From Metallyticus violacea (taxonomy: Eukaryota; Arthropoda; Insecta; Mantodea; Metallyticidae): a stretch of DNA of 64,000 bases. The position numbers and the translations under genes were made by a program. Shown one piece after another: positions 44,125 to 55,158 of this stretch (position 1 is the stretch's first letter; every line of letters starts with the position of its first letter). Location: the NCBI GenBank assembly GCA_030762175.1, contig CM060837.1, positions 6,652,001 to 6,716,000 of the forward strand, written 5' to 3'. The notes under the pieces were generated by a model. It saw only the letters and a program-made list of their open reading frames with translations. It made no database searches and had not been told where the DNA came from.

Positions 44125-45020
44125 TTGTGTATGTAATTTTAAATTTTTTTTTAAAAATACTTTTCTTTTTGATTTTTTATTTTAGTCTATTATACATATA
44201 TGTTTTATAGCTTGTTCTGGAATATCTAATGTAACATCTTGTATTATATATAAATACATATAAATCAGAAAATGGTTGCTTAGATTTTTATACTTTGTTT
44301 ATTTATTTTATGTCCTTTTTTATATTCTTATAATAATATCTTACAATAGCATTTGCCTTCTGATAAACACAAGTAGAATTATCATATGTTTACATTTTTT
44401 CAGATATTTTAATAACATTTCTCTACCTTATATTAACTATTGGTATTTGCAAAGCTTTTTATGTATTTACATTTAGTAAATATATTTTACTTTTCTTATA
44501 GGTACCAAGAAGTGATATTTATATATTTTTAAATTTATGTTTTTATGTATTTCTTCATTCAGCACAAAGCAGACAGTATTTAATTATTTTTTCCTATTTT
44601 TTCTTTATTTTTATTTTTTCTCACTATTTTCCTATCTAGAATTCACTTGATCTTATTTTATTATTTTTCTATATATTTAGAATTTATACATTTATTTTTT
44701 TAATTTGTTATCTCATATAAAGTAACTGAGGTACATATTTTTAAATATTAGTTTATATTTACAAAAAAATAGTTATATTTGATATATGTTCCATTATTGA
44801 TGTTTTCAAGTTTTTTCTAGTTAATGACATTTACCAATTATATATTCATGTGTTACTGCTCGATATCTACCATATTATTATACTATCTATATGGCTTATT
44901 TGAACCAGGTTCTACTTGCCCATCAAGTACTTCTGTTTTCCATTTTTTTTTTATTTTGTTTAATAATTTGTTTGAATTCTCGTTTGTTTTTCTGTTACAT
45001 ATTTTATATATATATTAATC

Positions 45021-45902
45021 AAAATGTTATAATTTTCATTTCAAATAATAATATATGTAAGCTAAATTTGTTTTTAATCTTAAAAGGAAATCATTCTAGG
45101 ATTTTTTTTTTTTTTTAATTTCTTAAAGGCTAAGGTAATTCAGTTGTTTTGGAAAGAAAGTCAATAGTTAAATTATAATTAAGTAGCCATGTAAATGTTT
45201 TAAGGCTCAGTAAAGCTGAAATTGATTTAAAACATATGACAATTTTATTTCTTATATTACCTGTCGATGCAAGCGTTTTATTGATATTACATCCGAAACA
45301 AATGAACTGCATTGTGATAAACGCACACTTTTTTAAAGGGAGAGAGCTTTGTCTTGCCTCACAGATGGTTCACCACCACTGTGCAAGTAACCCCAACACG
45401 GAAGGAGTTCCATTGTTCACGCACTGAACGCCATTTGCCAATTTAATGTAGTTCGTCCCACCCGCCTCCCGTCACATGATTGACCACGTCAGTGTGGTTG
45501 ATGTGACAAGAGGATATCGCTCTGTTTAACAGATCTGATTGGAAAGAGGAACAGCCAATCAATAGCAGATTAACCAACGTAATTACAGAATTAACCGCCA
45601 ATTAGCCCAGTTCTTAATTATTAGTAATGTGGGTATTGAAACCACATAGCTAGAACACTAAGTTAAAAAAGGGGGCAATGCGGTAAATCAGACAATAGGA
45701 TGGTTTATTCCTTTTCCTCAAAGTAGTGGTGACCAATCTATGGAGCGCGTACCCCAAGAGGTCAGCAGCACATGGAATACATCGGTGATAAATTAATATA
45801 TGTATGAATTGTTTAAGATTTTACTTCTGATCACGAAACCAACATAAAATGTATAGTCCCTATCAACACCGGCATGTATCAACTAAATGCATGGTCCTTA
45901 AC
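45021..45902. other. No gene seen
   Basis: A T16 tract lies near 45101-45116; the rest is mixed sequence without recognisable motif. Confidence 0.4.
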
Positions 45903-45904
45903 TA

Positions 45905-45981
45905 CGAGGGTTGTTCCATATTGCAGCTGCGCTCCGCTGTGTTCAGATGTAGCTACATAAAGCAGGCTATGTGTAGAAGAT
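45905..45981 (+). mobile_element. Mariner Mar-A, deleted 5' end
   Basis: After TA at 45903-45904 comes CGAGGGTTGTTCCATA (inverted repeat remnant). It is fused directly to TTGCAGCTGCGCTCCGCTGT and TATGTGTAGAAGAT, the Mar-A 5' untranslated region, with about 70 bp missing between. It stops just before the start codon, where a different mariner fragment begins. Confidence 0.7.
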
Positions 45982-45984
45982 CAT

Positions 45985-46250
45985 TTCACAAACTCCACAC
46001 GACGTTCTTTCAGTTCAGTGGTGAGTTGTTTTGATCCCCACCTAGCGGAGACTTTGCGGTACTGCAGAATGTCGAACCTTGACTGATCTTCATTTCTACA
46101 TCGATTGTTACTCGTCGATTGTTTCGTATCACGTGCACTATTGCTGATGTAATCACAGTATGCGATCGAATCCACTCTTAGACTTGCAGAAGTGACACAG
46201 AAATTTCCTCTACAGTTTTCCATGAATGATGTCTCTTGATTTCTTGCTCT
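45985..46250 (-). pseudogene. Mariner Mar-H transposase, helix-turn-helix fragment
   Basis: The minus strand frame reads ASLRVDSIAYCDYISNSARD and SRFDILQYRKVSARWGSKQL then TTELKERRVEFVK. DILQYRKVSARW...QLT.ELKERR is the linker motif between the second helix-turn-helix and the catalytic core in mariners. The wording differs from Mar-A (LNMNKVSARW) and Mar-C. Both the N-terminus and the catalytic part are missing. Confidence 0.6.
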
Positions 46251-46343
46251 CGTCACCCCCCCCCCAAAAACTTATATTTGCTCGCTGCTCCTCACTTCTG
46301 TATTTTCCAAGGGTGCTGCCACATTGTTATAGTCACTGATGTC

Positions 46344-46622
46344 TCTCCGCCAGGGATGGCTGAGGTTTTAAGGCGCGAACTCGTGACCGGGAGGTCTGGG
46401 GTTCAATTCCCACCAGGACCGTCCTCCTAGACTGAGTTTTTTTCAGGTTTTTCTCAGTCCTCATAAATAGCAAATGCCGGGGAGGTTCCCTAAACTTAGG
46501 CCTAGAACGTTTACTTGCTTAAAAAAATCCTTTCCCAATATATCATTTCATCTCATGTATTTTTAGGGTCCACCGCCTGTGGTGCCTCGGTAGTAAAAAT
46601 GTGTGTTAAATACTATAAAAAA
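46344..46622 (+). mobile_element. SINE A, copy 3
   Basis: The head CCGCCAGGGATGGCTGAGGT with B box GGTTCAATTCC is followed by CACCAGGACCGTCC, CAAATGCCGGGGAGGTTCCC, AAACTTAGGCCTAGAACG and GTGGTGCCTCGGTAGTAAAA. A short A tail ends it. ACTGATGTC (46335-46343) and ACTGACGTC (46623-46631) are a likely 9-bp target duplication with one mismatch. Confidence 0.88.
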
Positions 46623-46857
46623 ACTGACGTCACATTTCGCAAAATGTCGACTCTGCTTGTTCCTCCAGCAGAAGGGCATAGATACCCGTTATTTATAGGT
46701 GCAGTATGTTATACTGACTTTTGATTGTTAACTTAAGAAAGCTAGGGAGTTGACAAAGACGATATTATATTTCCACTTGTTTTTCAATAATGCTTCTCAA
46801 ATGCAAGGGAAGAAAGGAAAAGGGCGAAATTAAAAAGAAGAAGAATTATAATTGAAT

Positions 46858-47290
46858 CACCTTATTATGTGACAATCTCTGACTTCGGGAGGAAGGGAGT
46901 TCCAGGCTCTGAAAACTGACATGCTGAATGAGGTTTGAGTAGAAATGCGTTCGGTGACATTAAGTCATATTTCGAATCCGAGGTGGGGACAGATGTACGA
47001 AGCGAGAGGTGATATACTGAAAAGTGGAGGTACGGGGGATTTTGAACAGGAATGTTGATTAGGAAAGGGTGTCACATGATCAAATTTGCGAGTGTTGAAG
47101 ACGAAATAAACACAAGCATTATGAACGCGTTCTAATCTGTCGATCTGCCCAGTATTCAGATTAGAGTACAGGACACCACAATAATCACACTCAGGCATAA
47201 TAAACACTTGTAGAGGTTCTTTTTGAGATTGAGAGGTAGATCTTTTGTTACATGTTTTAGGTGTGAATCAAAGAAAATATTTTATTACAT
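46858..47290 (-). pseudogene. LINE ORF2 C-terminal fragment (Jockey/CR1-like)
   Basis: The minus strand gives FFDSHLKHVTKDLPLNLKKN, a frameshift, then ECDYCGVLYSNLNTGQIDRL and ERVHNACVYFVFNTRKFDHV. After a gap it ends SFSMSVFRAWNSLPPEVRD at about 46900-46870. The order (LPLNLKK.L, DYC.VLY..L, RL.R..NACVRF, then FS...FR.WNSLP..VR) is that of the C-terminal end of arthropod LINE reverse transcriptases. The catalytic region is absent. Confidence 0.82.
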
Positions 47291-47394
47291 GGAAGATAAA
47301 TGTCGGGACTAAACGACGTGGCTCTACTAGCAGATATCTTCAAGTGGAAATGGGGGGGAACATGTAGCAGCAAATAGGAACATTTACCTATGAC

Positions 47395-47580
47395 ATGGGA
47401 TCTACATATCGGTAGGAGAGGAAGAGGAAGACCGAGAACAAGGTGGGCTGATTCCTTCAGGAAAGCAGTCAGGACACACGGAACTGCAGTAGCTGCAAGA
47501 TCCTAGGAAAGAGAACAACCGAAGCCTGGTGAAAGTGATACCAAACTTATAATACAAAAACTTAATAAACTCAGCACTTG
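47395..47580 (+). pseudogene. LINE tail fragment (GRGRPRTRW motif)
   Basis: HIGRRGRGRPRTRWADSFRK followed by AVRTHGTAVAARS*ERTTEA resembles the basic C-terminal tail (GR.RGRPR.RW.D...) of another LINE ORF2 type, in opposite orientation to the neighbouring LINE fragment. The bases before about 47395 are not recognisable. Confidence 0.55.
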
Positions 47581-49213
47581 AAAATTATGTTAAACTTGTA
47601 AAATAAGAAACAACAAACCAATATGGACTAGCTCACTATATGAGAAATCAATGAACCTGCCGCTTGCGGAGGTCCTAGCCCTGGATAAATGACTTAAATC
47701 ATTCATGATTTACCTGACTGTGAAATTCACGAGCAGATAAGAGTTTATATAAATATCTAGGGCTACCCCCCTCCTTGCTAGTGCAATTACGGCGAGAGCG
47801 CTGCCGGTGAACATTTCTTATGACTTTCGAAAGTTGGAAGCAGTGGGCTGTATAGAAGAAGACAATATATTGATTAGAACTGCATGGTTTCTAAGTGAGA
47901 GTGTCACACAAAGGAATGGACGCTAATAACGTCAGAAGCGTAAGTGGCCCTGCTATGGCCACCACCTTTCTTTTTGGATAATTCAATAAGGTTGCATTAG
48001 CAGAAGAGAACAAAGGTTTTCTCATATCTTATGCATGAGTCTGCTAACAGGGTTACCGGTGGAGTAATGTGCGGTGACATTACGGGTCATGTGACCCTCT
48101 TAATGTTACTTCTGGTTTCCTGGCTACTTGCTTAAAATTGGATTAATGGACAGATTCTTTCGACGCACAACAAAAGCTGCTCTGTTGCTAAGTGACGGAG
48201 AGATGTGGCAGGTAAATAATTCTGGCGTTTATTAGAATTCTTAGCAGAAATAGAATAGCTCACTTATTAAATGTCATTTTACACTCAAGGCCAATGAAAA
48301 ATTAAGTCAGCTGCCGTTACAATCTGTACGAACGGAAATTAGGTTCATGGTTGAGGTCATTTTTTTGTTGAAGCTAATTTCACCGCACGAGTTAACGTTC
48401 AATAAATTAGTGTAGTTGTTAGGAAACTCGTTAGCACGAAGAATAATTGTTCATTGTGCTGTACACTACGCCCTTCAGACTAATTACTCATTTGTTAAAA
48501 CCGCCCATGACGTCACAGAACAATATACATACTTCAGGTGCTTTTTTTTATGTTTTTATCTTTTATATGGGCCAATCCATATAAAATCGGACATCAAGAA
48601 ACATTACAAATTAGCATAATCTTTCAAAAATATGTATAAAAAAGCTAAAAAATATATAATTAATAATTGTTCTGACGAAAAATTGTTAGATATCTCTTTG
48701 ATATGTGATGTATTTATTACACCTGGGGGCAGTGAAGAATAATAAGAAATGCAATTATTTATTTACAGCAAATTACTTCAAAAAGACACCAATTAACGTA
48801 ATGAAATACATGCCAACATTTAATTACATAAATAAATATTATTTAAATATATGTGGAATTAAATTTAAGTACATTTACCTCGCAATTAACTTAATAACTT
48901 CATTTCTCATAACTAAAAATATGTCAACTGTTTAAACACCCTCAACTAATTAATTAAAATAAATCAGTTAGGTAATTAGATTTTCACTTGAAAATAAATG
49001 TCTATAGTGAAATTGTTATAATTTTCGAAAAGTAATGGGGAACAAAATTAGAATTCTCTTGCTGATGAATTCGCTTAGTTTACGCAGCTCCTGTGTGACG
49101 AACTCTTTTCTTCATCCTGAGGTTGGTATGCTGCCTGCATTCTCTTTCTGTCAAATTCCACTGTTTTACTCCCAGGAGAAATTCCAGCTGTTTGTTCGGT
49201 TTTTACTACAACC
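47581..49213. other. No gene seen (about 1.6 kb)
   Basis: Unassigned. 48640-49020 is strongly AT-rich. Confidence 0.4.
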
Positions 49214-49215
49214 TA

Positions 49216-50461
49216 CGAAAATAGGTTCATAAGCTTCGCCGATAAGGGTTATCGCTTTCACAAAATCCCCATCTGGTGTCTACCTTATCTGTTAAGTAGT
49301 TGCAGCCGTAACATCTGCTCCGCTGTGTTCAGTTGTTCAGATATAGTTGCACATGTGTAGAAGATTATGACATATTCAAAATGCAGTTTCGAGCTGTTAT
49401 TAAGTTCTTCACAAAAGAAGGACTTACTCCAAATGAAATTAAACAGCGGGCGGTGTATATGGGGAAGCATCCCCCTCATATTCTACCGTATAAGAATGGG
49501 CCAAACTTTTTTGAATGGGTCTGGAAAGCATTGAAGACGAAGAGCGTACAGGTCGGCCCTTGGAGGTCCTCACTTCTGAAAACATCGATCGCTCTTGTGG
49601 AAGGAGAAATTATGGAAGACCGGCGGTTCAAAGTTACAGAAATAGCAGCAAGGTTGGTTCTTTCTAAAACAACAGTCCTTCGAATTATTCATGAACATTT
49701 AAACATGAATAAGGTTAGTGCAAGATGGGTGCGTAGATTTCTTTCCTCAGTCCAAAAGCAGCAGCGAGTAATCTGTTATCAAGTTCTGCCGTGGCAAGGA
49801 GAGAGAAGTTCTGCAAACCATTGTTACAGGATATGAAACTATAGTCCTCTAATATGATCCCTTGTCCAAAAGAGAATCAATGGAGTGGCGTAAACCTGGC
49901 GAGGCACCACGTTACTCAGTCAATCAACAAGAATATGGCCACAATCTTTTGGGACTGTGAAAGAATACTCTTCATTGACTTCAAGGAGAGAAACACCGCA
50001 GTAAATGTGCAGTACTATGCCGGCCTACTGCACAGACTACGTGATTCCATCAAAGAGAAAAGACGAGGAAAACTGAGTGGTGGTGTGCGTCTTCTTCACG
50101 ACAACGCGTCTGTGCACACAGCTCTTGTTGCAAAGGAAGCTTTGGAGAAATGTGACTTCAAGGAGATTGACCATCCACTCTACAGCCCAGATCTAACTTC
50201 GAAAGACCATTTCCTCTTCTCAAAACTCAAGAAGGACCTTCGAGGAAGGAAATTTAAGTATGAGGAAGAAGTGATGAATGCTGCTTATGCCCATTTTGTA
50301 AACAAGACTTCTGACTATTTTTGGGGTGGATTGAAATATTAATTCAAAGTTGTAAGAAGCGTATTGCAATAAAGGGTAAATCTACTGAAAAGTGAAATAT
50401 AGTTTTTGTCTTTATCATACCTAGAAAATGTTTAGGGCGGAAACTTATGGACCAACCCTCG
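49216..50461 (+). mobile_element. Mariner Mar-A, full-length copy with TA duplication
   Basis: A 1,246-bp element with TA on both sides (49214-49215 and 50462-50463). The left end is CGAAAATAGGTTCATAAG (diverged). The right end is the complement of CGAGGGTTGGTCCATAAG (better preserved). It contains the complete 5' untranslated region, a broken transposase and the 3' untranslated region, so it can serve as the length reference for Mar-A. Confidence 0.92.
49381..50342 (+). pseudogene. Mar-A transposase pseudogene (longest)
   Basis: MQFRAVIKFFTKEGLTPNEI begins at 49381. LDG is missing after KQR, and a distorted first helix-turn-helix follows. Then come RFKVTEIAARLVLSKTTVLR, HLNMNKVSARWVRRFLSSVQ and, out of frame, IVTGYET, where the first catalytic D is Y. 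49854-50342 then gives MATIFWDCERILFIDFKERN, RLLHDNASVHTALVAKEA (second D) and YSPDLTSKDHFLF (third D kept, usual APSDY altered), ending SDYFWGGLKY. Spacing between second and third D is 34 residues. At least two frameshifts plus the D-to-Y change make it inactive. Confidence 0.9.
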
Positions 50462-50463
50462 TA

Positions 50464-50984
50464 TATTATATTCCTATGTACCACAGCCACTCTTGTTTGG
50501 AATAGTTCTCCAGATAAGAGAATGCAAACTTTAATTAGCATTTTGTGACCATCCCATTTTACGCGCAACCATCTAAGCATGGCCTTCCAAAAAGCTAATT
50601 GGAAGATCACATAAACCTGGAACTTTCTAACCATGTGAATAAAACTTTACTAAATTTAGTTTTGGGTAATGCAAATGATGTAAAAGTATAAGCTTATGTT
50701 CTGTACCGTTTGTTCTGTTACAAGGTCGAAAGAGCCCAGACGGTGTGCTTTAGAAAGATGCTGGTGTGATAGCGGGCACCCTAAGGGTCTCTAAATACTT
50801 AGGGGTGGTGTATGTATCTGGGGACCTTGTCTACGTTCATGCAGTTAACACCCGTAGATCCTGCCCTCCCCCGGTATCTCTCTCGCAAGCACAAAGGGCC
50901 ATTAGTGAGGATGCACTCCAATTTTCTTAGCGCAAATCACTGTTACGCCGCAACACACCACCTTTCTCGACTGACGCTTCCGAC
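50464..50984. other. No gene seen
   Basis: Unassigned sequence between Mar-A and the tRNA-like fragment. Confidence 0.4.
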
Positions 50985-51153
50985 CCTGTAACTGAGGCTA
51001 TGTATTTGAATGTTAATGTCTATACCAGCAACGCCTAAGTGACTAGGAATAACAAAACACTCCGAGCTGAGGATGACTGGCTCAACGAGAATTGAACCCG
51101 GACCTCACGAATGCGAGTTTCAAGTATTTCCGCCTAAGCTACCTCCTCGGAGC
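50985..51153 (-). mobile_element. tRNA-derived SINE-like fragment
   Basis: The minus strand begins CTCCGAGGAGGTAGCTTAGG, an A-box-like TAGCTTAGGCGG, with B box GGTTCAATTCT. A short body follows (CAGTCATCCTCAGCTCGGAG). No further copy was seen in this window. Confidence 0.45.
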
Positions 51154-53250
51154 TTTTTATTAGTAAAAATCTTTATTTTTATTAAAATAGTCTAAATCTT
51201 ATTTTAATAATAATATCTTCCTGGTGTTAATTATCATTAAAACTAATTAGACCGTCATTGAAATGCCCCTTTTAACAAGATCTGCCTTAAATGCCTCATT
51301 AAACGATTCGTTACCTTCTAGAAAAACGTACCCTTTATATTCTTTCTTAGGATGTTCCATCGATTCAAACTTTTTGTTACGTAGTCAATACACACCTTTC
51401 GCTGAGAGGGAAGTAAAAGATTTAAATCTGTGATCAGCCAATTACCCGGCAGAGGAAAGCTGCATAACTTGAGAATTGGAAGGGCAAAGTTTTTCAGAGT
51501 TTCTTCGGAAATGAAATTAGGGATGAGTGTTGAAGAAAGGGAAGGAATAAAGGATGTAAAGCTCTTTAAAAAAACATAATAAAACCCGACGTAGGCCATG
51601 CAATGACTTATTTTAGGTCGCTCTTGGTTTTGGCTCCTGTTCCGTCAAAGTTGCGATAGTTTTCATACTCAATGTTCACTTTTTGCTTTCAAAGTTAACG
51701 CTTGGTTCCGCCTCAAGGTGTCGAGGGAGATGCTGTTGAGGGTATAACATTCTTGAAAGCGTTATTGCTTACAGAGCAAAAATATTCTTTTAACACCCAC
51801 TTTTTCAGTTAATTGCCAAAAGGTATATCAAAGGACTATGAAATTGTCCCTGGCTCGCCGTCAAGTGCACAGTAATTTGTAATTTTAGAATCAGTAACTC
51901 AGTAATCATGTACAAGAGTGTTGTGCATTTTCTTTCAGTGGAGAAACTTTAATGACATAACTCGTATATGTAGAATTAATATTGTATAGTGTTTAAATGC
52001 GTTCATAAAGTGTATTTTTTGTAGTATTTAAGAAGTAACACGTAGAAATGTAACAAGGTAAGGGAAAACTCTCGTTTTACTCCGGACAAAGACTTGGCAA
52101 AAGTCAAACAATGCAAGTTAATCCCTTCTGGTATGCAGCTAGGGTTGGAAATGCCCCGCCTCAGGGCAAACACGCGGCATAGTTGCAGGTGTCCGAGTAC
52201 AAATTCGTTGACAGTAACGTATGAAATCTGTTTAAATTCAAGTTATTGACGGATAACGAAGCGTTTAACTTGACCAAAATTGTCCAGCGAATAGAAATAA
52301 AATTCAGTGAGGTAAGCACTGACCTATGACACAAAACTGACGGGAGTATTTCGCGCCATTGCCAGTGGATTAGTGTCATTTTGTATTGTGTATAAAAGAG
52401 ACAGATTTTGCCCAAAAGTCGGGCAGCCTCAGAAGTTTCCGGGCCCAGATACGCGTGACTGCCATCGCCCGGAGAACAGCGGAAGAGCGGCCTAAGTACC
52501 AAGTACTAGTTCCAACGAAGCTTGAGTACCATTCACCACGTTAACTGCCTATACATCATTGAGCTGCATTAAGAATTCTATTCAATTAACGTCTCTTCGT
52601 ACACCATTGGTTAACGCAATAAACTTCAGTATTTGCAAGATTACCTTGGCTGCTCTTCGACGTGAGACGTGAGTTTATCCGACTATCCACGTCAAGGAGA
52701 ATAAACGATATCACCAACTAAACAACGAAGCGTAATTTATCGTCACCTTTTCCATCGGAATCCTGTCTTAGGCTCGCTGCCGCCAAAATCCAGCGAAACA
52801 CCCCAGAGAGAGTCTCATCGAAGAAGAGTGGGGTGGTCTGCAGCGGCCGTGGCGATCAGCGGGCACAATTTATTTACTGCAGCAACCATACAGCCCTAAT
52901 CCTTCAGGATGGATAATGTCAGCATAAAACAAAGTCATGTCGATGGTGCCAAAAATATATTAGAATATGCCAAAGGGTCAATTTTCTAATGCAAACTCAA
53001 AAAATGGTAAGGATCTTTGATATAGGGTGGCCAGACGTAACAAATGACTGTAACCAACAAACTAATAGATCAAAAATGCGATGGGGGATCGAAACTAGCT
53101 ACTATCGGACACCTTGGTAGTTCTTTTTATGCGTTTTAGGGAGAAAATATATAGTAGAAATATGAGAGTAAGTAGAATGATATCTTGAGGACTAAGTCCT
53201 TCTACCTTCGAGATTCAATAGTTTACCACCTTCACGTGTCTTCTGCCGAC
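51154..53250. other. No gene seen (about 2.1 kb)
   Basis: Includes a 113-codon minus-strand open frame (52161-52502) and a GC-richer patch (52680-52920). Neither shows a motif, a convincing splice pattern or a repeat match that I can support. Confidence 0.4.
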
Positions 53251-53534
53251 CGCCACAGGTGGCCGAGATCGTTAAGGCGTGGACTCGTGTGCGGGAGGTC
53301 TGGGGTTCGAATCCCACCAGGACCGTCCTCCCTGACTGAGGTTTTTTCCAGGTTTTTCTCAGTCCTCATAAATGCAAATGCCGGGAAATACCCTAAACTT
53401 AGGCCTGGAACGCTTCCTTCCTGAAAAATAAATTCTTTGCCAATTTATCATTTCATTTCATGTATCATCAGTGTCCATCACCTGTGGTGCCTTAGTAGCA
53501 AAAACGGGCGTTAAGCACTGTTCATTCATTCATT
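53251..53534 (+). mobile_element. SINE A, copy 4
   Basis: The head CGCCACAGGTGGCCGAGATC with a perfect B box GGTTCGAATCC is followed by the full body through GTTAAGCACTG. The tail is a TTCATTCATTCATT run rather than poly-A. The frame across it is an artefact of the SINE. Confidence 0.9.
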
Positions 53535-54277
53535 TGTCGTCTGTCTTCGAACAACATTTGTTTGAACTACAGCAAATTGTGTGAGTATTTAATTATTTTG
53601 TTTATTTCTGCTTCTCTAGTTCTTGTTATATATGATGCTGAAACCGTGTATACATTGCAAGGATGTTACGTTTTAATGTAACCGACGGATCTCTCACTTT
53701 GAGCCATGCATGTGTTGCGGAAGTCTGGGGAAATGCATGGGCATGTCTTAACCACCAGATAAAAATGCAACCCTAGCAGTAATTTGCACGCAATCGATCA
53801 TCGTGATTGTCACTGGGGGCACGCACTGCACGCAACATGTCGCACACTAATGATATAAAGCTAGTTAGCTTCGCCAACCAGCTGCAAGGGCTCGCCCCAC
53901 AACCTCAAACTTCTGCCTACGGTATTTACACTTGTGGCTTTAATATGAATCTGATTGTTGGCTGTGGGGATAGACCTCTCCGGTTTTAATTTTAAATTTT
54001 GCTTCAAAAGTTGTTGTAAATATATAAAAAATATATTTCTAATCTATTCGTAGTACATTACCAGAAACACTAAACAGAATTTGGTTGTATGTCATTTGGG
54101 GTGTCGGAAAACACAGAGCGTTTGGACAAAGGTCAATATATCGTTTGGGACTGACTTGTTTTCATCTACATCACCTGAGGTAGAGTTGGGAAAATAATTT
54201 GGTCAATATTTACACCACTTTTTGATATTTTTGCCAAGTCAAATTCGCACAGTGTTGTTGTTGTTCTTCTTCTTCCA
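53535..54277. other. No gene seen
   Basis: Unassigned sequence, moderately GC-rich near 53700-53960, without motif. Confidence 0.4.
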
Positions 54278-54990
54278 TCACGGATTAGGAACGGCCTGTT
54301 CTGATGTCACATTTTTGTTTCTATCCATCTTTTTTGGTCTTCCAGTTGATCTTCTCCCATTCCGGTTGTATGTCAACATATTTTTCGGTCTTCCCATTGA
54401 TCTTCTTCCTTTCCGGTTAAATGTCAACATGTTTTTTGGTCTTCCAGTTGATCTTCCCTCTTTCCGGTTATATGTCAACATATTTTTTGGTCTTCCAGTT
54501 GATCTTCTCCCTTTCCGGTTGTATGTCAACATATTTTTCGGTCTTCCCATTGATCTTCTTCCTTTCCGGTTAAATGTCAACATGTTTTTTGGTCTTCCAG
54601 TTGATCTTCTCTCTTTCCGGTTATATGTCAACATATTTTTTGGTCTTCCAGTTGATCTTCTCCCTTTCCGGTTATATGTCAACATGTTTTTTGGTCTTCT
54701 AGTTGATCTTCTCCCTTTCCGGCTATATGTCAACATGTTTTTTGGTATTCTGTCTTCAGTCATTTTAAAGTGTTTGGCCCATTCTTGTCTATAATTCCCT
54801 AATTTTTGTAATAATGATTGCACTTGTAATTTTTTCCTTCAATTCCTGTGTGCAACTTTTGACAGATGGCGAAGGCGAATTTCTGCTCCTCGAATTTTAT
54901 TCTCTTCCTCTTTTTAAAGTCCACGCCTCACTTCCATAAAAGTAACTGGTAAGACCGTGACTGTGTACAATCTTAATTGTGTTTCTTTTC
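54278..54990 (-). pseudogene. LINE ORF2 C-terminal fragment with an expanded coding repeat
   Basis: The minus strand reads SYFYGSEAWTLKRGRE (about 54930), then IRGAEIRLRHLSKVAHRN, LQVQSLLQKLGNYRQEWAKH and FKMTEDRIPK. This is the standard C-terminal order of one arthropod LINE reverse transcriptase type (LYGSE.WTLKK, KI..AEMR.LRR, NYR..W..H..RM...RIPK). The next segment, NMLTYNRKGRRSTGRPK, normally occurs once; here it is repeated about eight times in frame. It ends KKMDRNKNVTSEQAVPNP and a stop at 54278. One in-frame stop and one frameshift upstream mark it as a pseudogene. Confidence 0.8.
54328..54750. repeat. 51-bp minisatellite with 153-bp higher-order pattern
   Basis: GGTCTTCC starts at 54336 and every 51 bp up to 54693, with a last partial unit (GGTATTCTG) at 54744. 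Each unit is read as 17 codons on both strands. Units 1-3 and 4-6 share the same series of variants on the plus-strand reading (VDLLPFRLY, IDLLPFRLN, VDL-SFRLY), so a three-unit block of 153 bp was duplicated. Confidence 0.95.
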
Positions 54991-55158
54991 TCACTTCATT
55001 TTTCAAAGTATTTCTTATTATTCCACACACAGTTTGGAATTTTTTTTTTATTTTTGTATTAACATCTTGATGTTCTTAATATGTAATATCAAAATAATGA
55101 AAGTGTGACACTTGTTATATTATTTTTCTTCCATCACAATTTTTTTTCTTGTCTTCTA

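Larger units (their letters stand above)
42170..45020. repeat. Degenerate AT-rich tandem (satellite-like) tract
   Basis: A decayed unit of roughly 60-75 bp recurs: TTTGC, then TACTTTGTTTATATTTTT, then TATAACC-A-GCAG. Clear occurrences of the ACTTTGTTTATA-type core are at about 42224, 42303, 42362, 43255, 43527, 43602 and 44291. CCAAGCAG-type cores are at about 42340 and 43645. A DUF4817 element (42477-43245) and a purine-rich island (about 43810-44045) interrupt it, and a (TTC) run lies at 44083-44122. Units after about 44400 are hard to delimit. Confidence 0.55.

Noticed and set aside
52161..52502. 113-codon minus-strand open frame
   Set aside because: No motif recognised and no supporting context; kept only as unassigned DNA.
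54328..54750. Regular 51-bp repeats as a CRISPR-like array
   Set aside because: The units are contiguous with no unique spacers, and the window is eukaryotic.
54222..54794. 190-codon plus-strand open frame with repeated FFGLPVDLLPFRLYVN
   Set aside because: It is the antisense reading of the 51-bp minisatellite in a LINE tail. Both strands are open only because the unit is a multiple of three.
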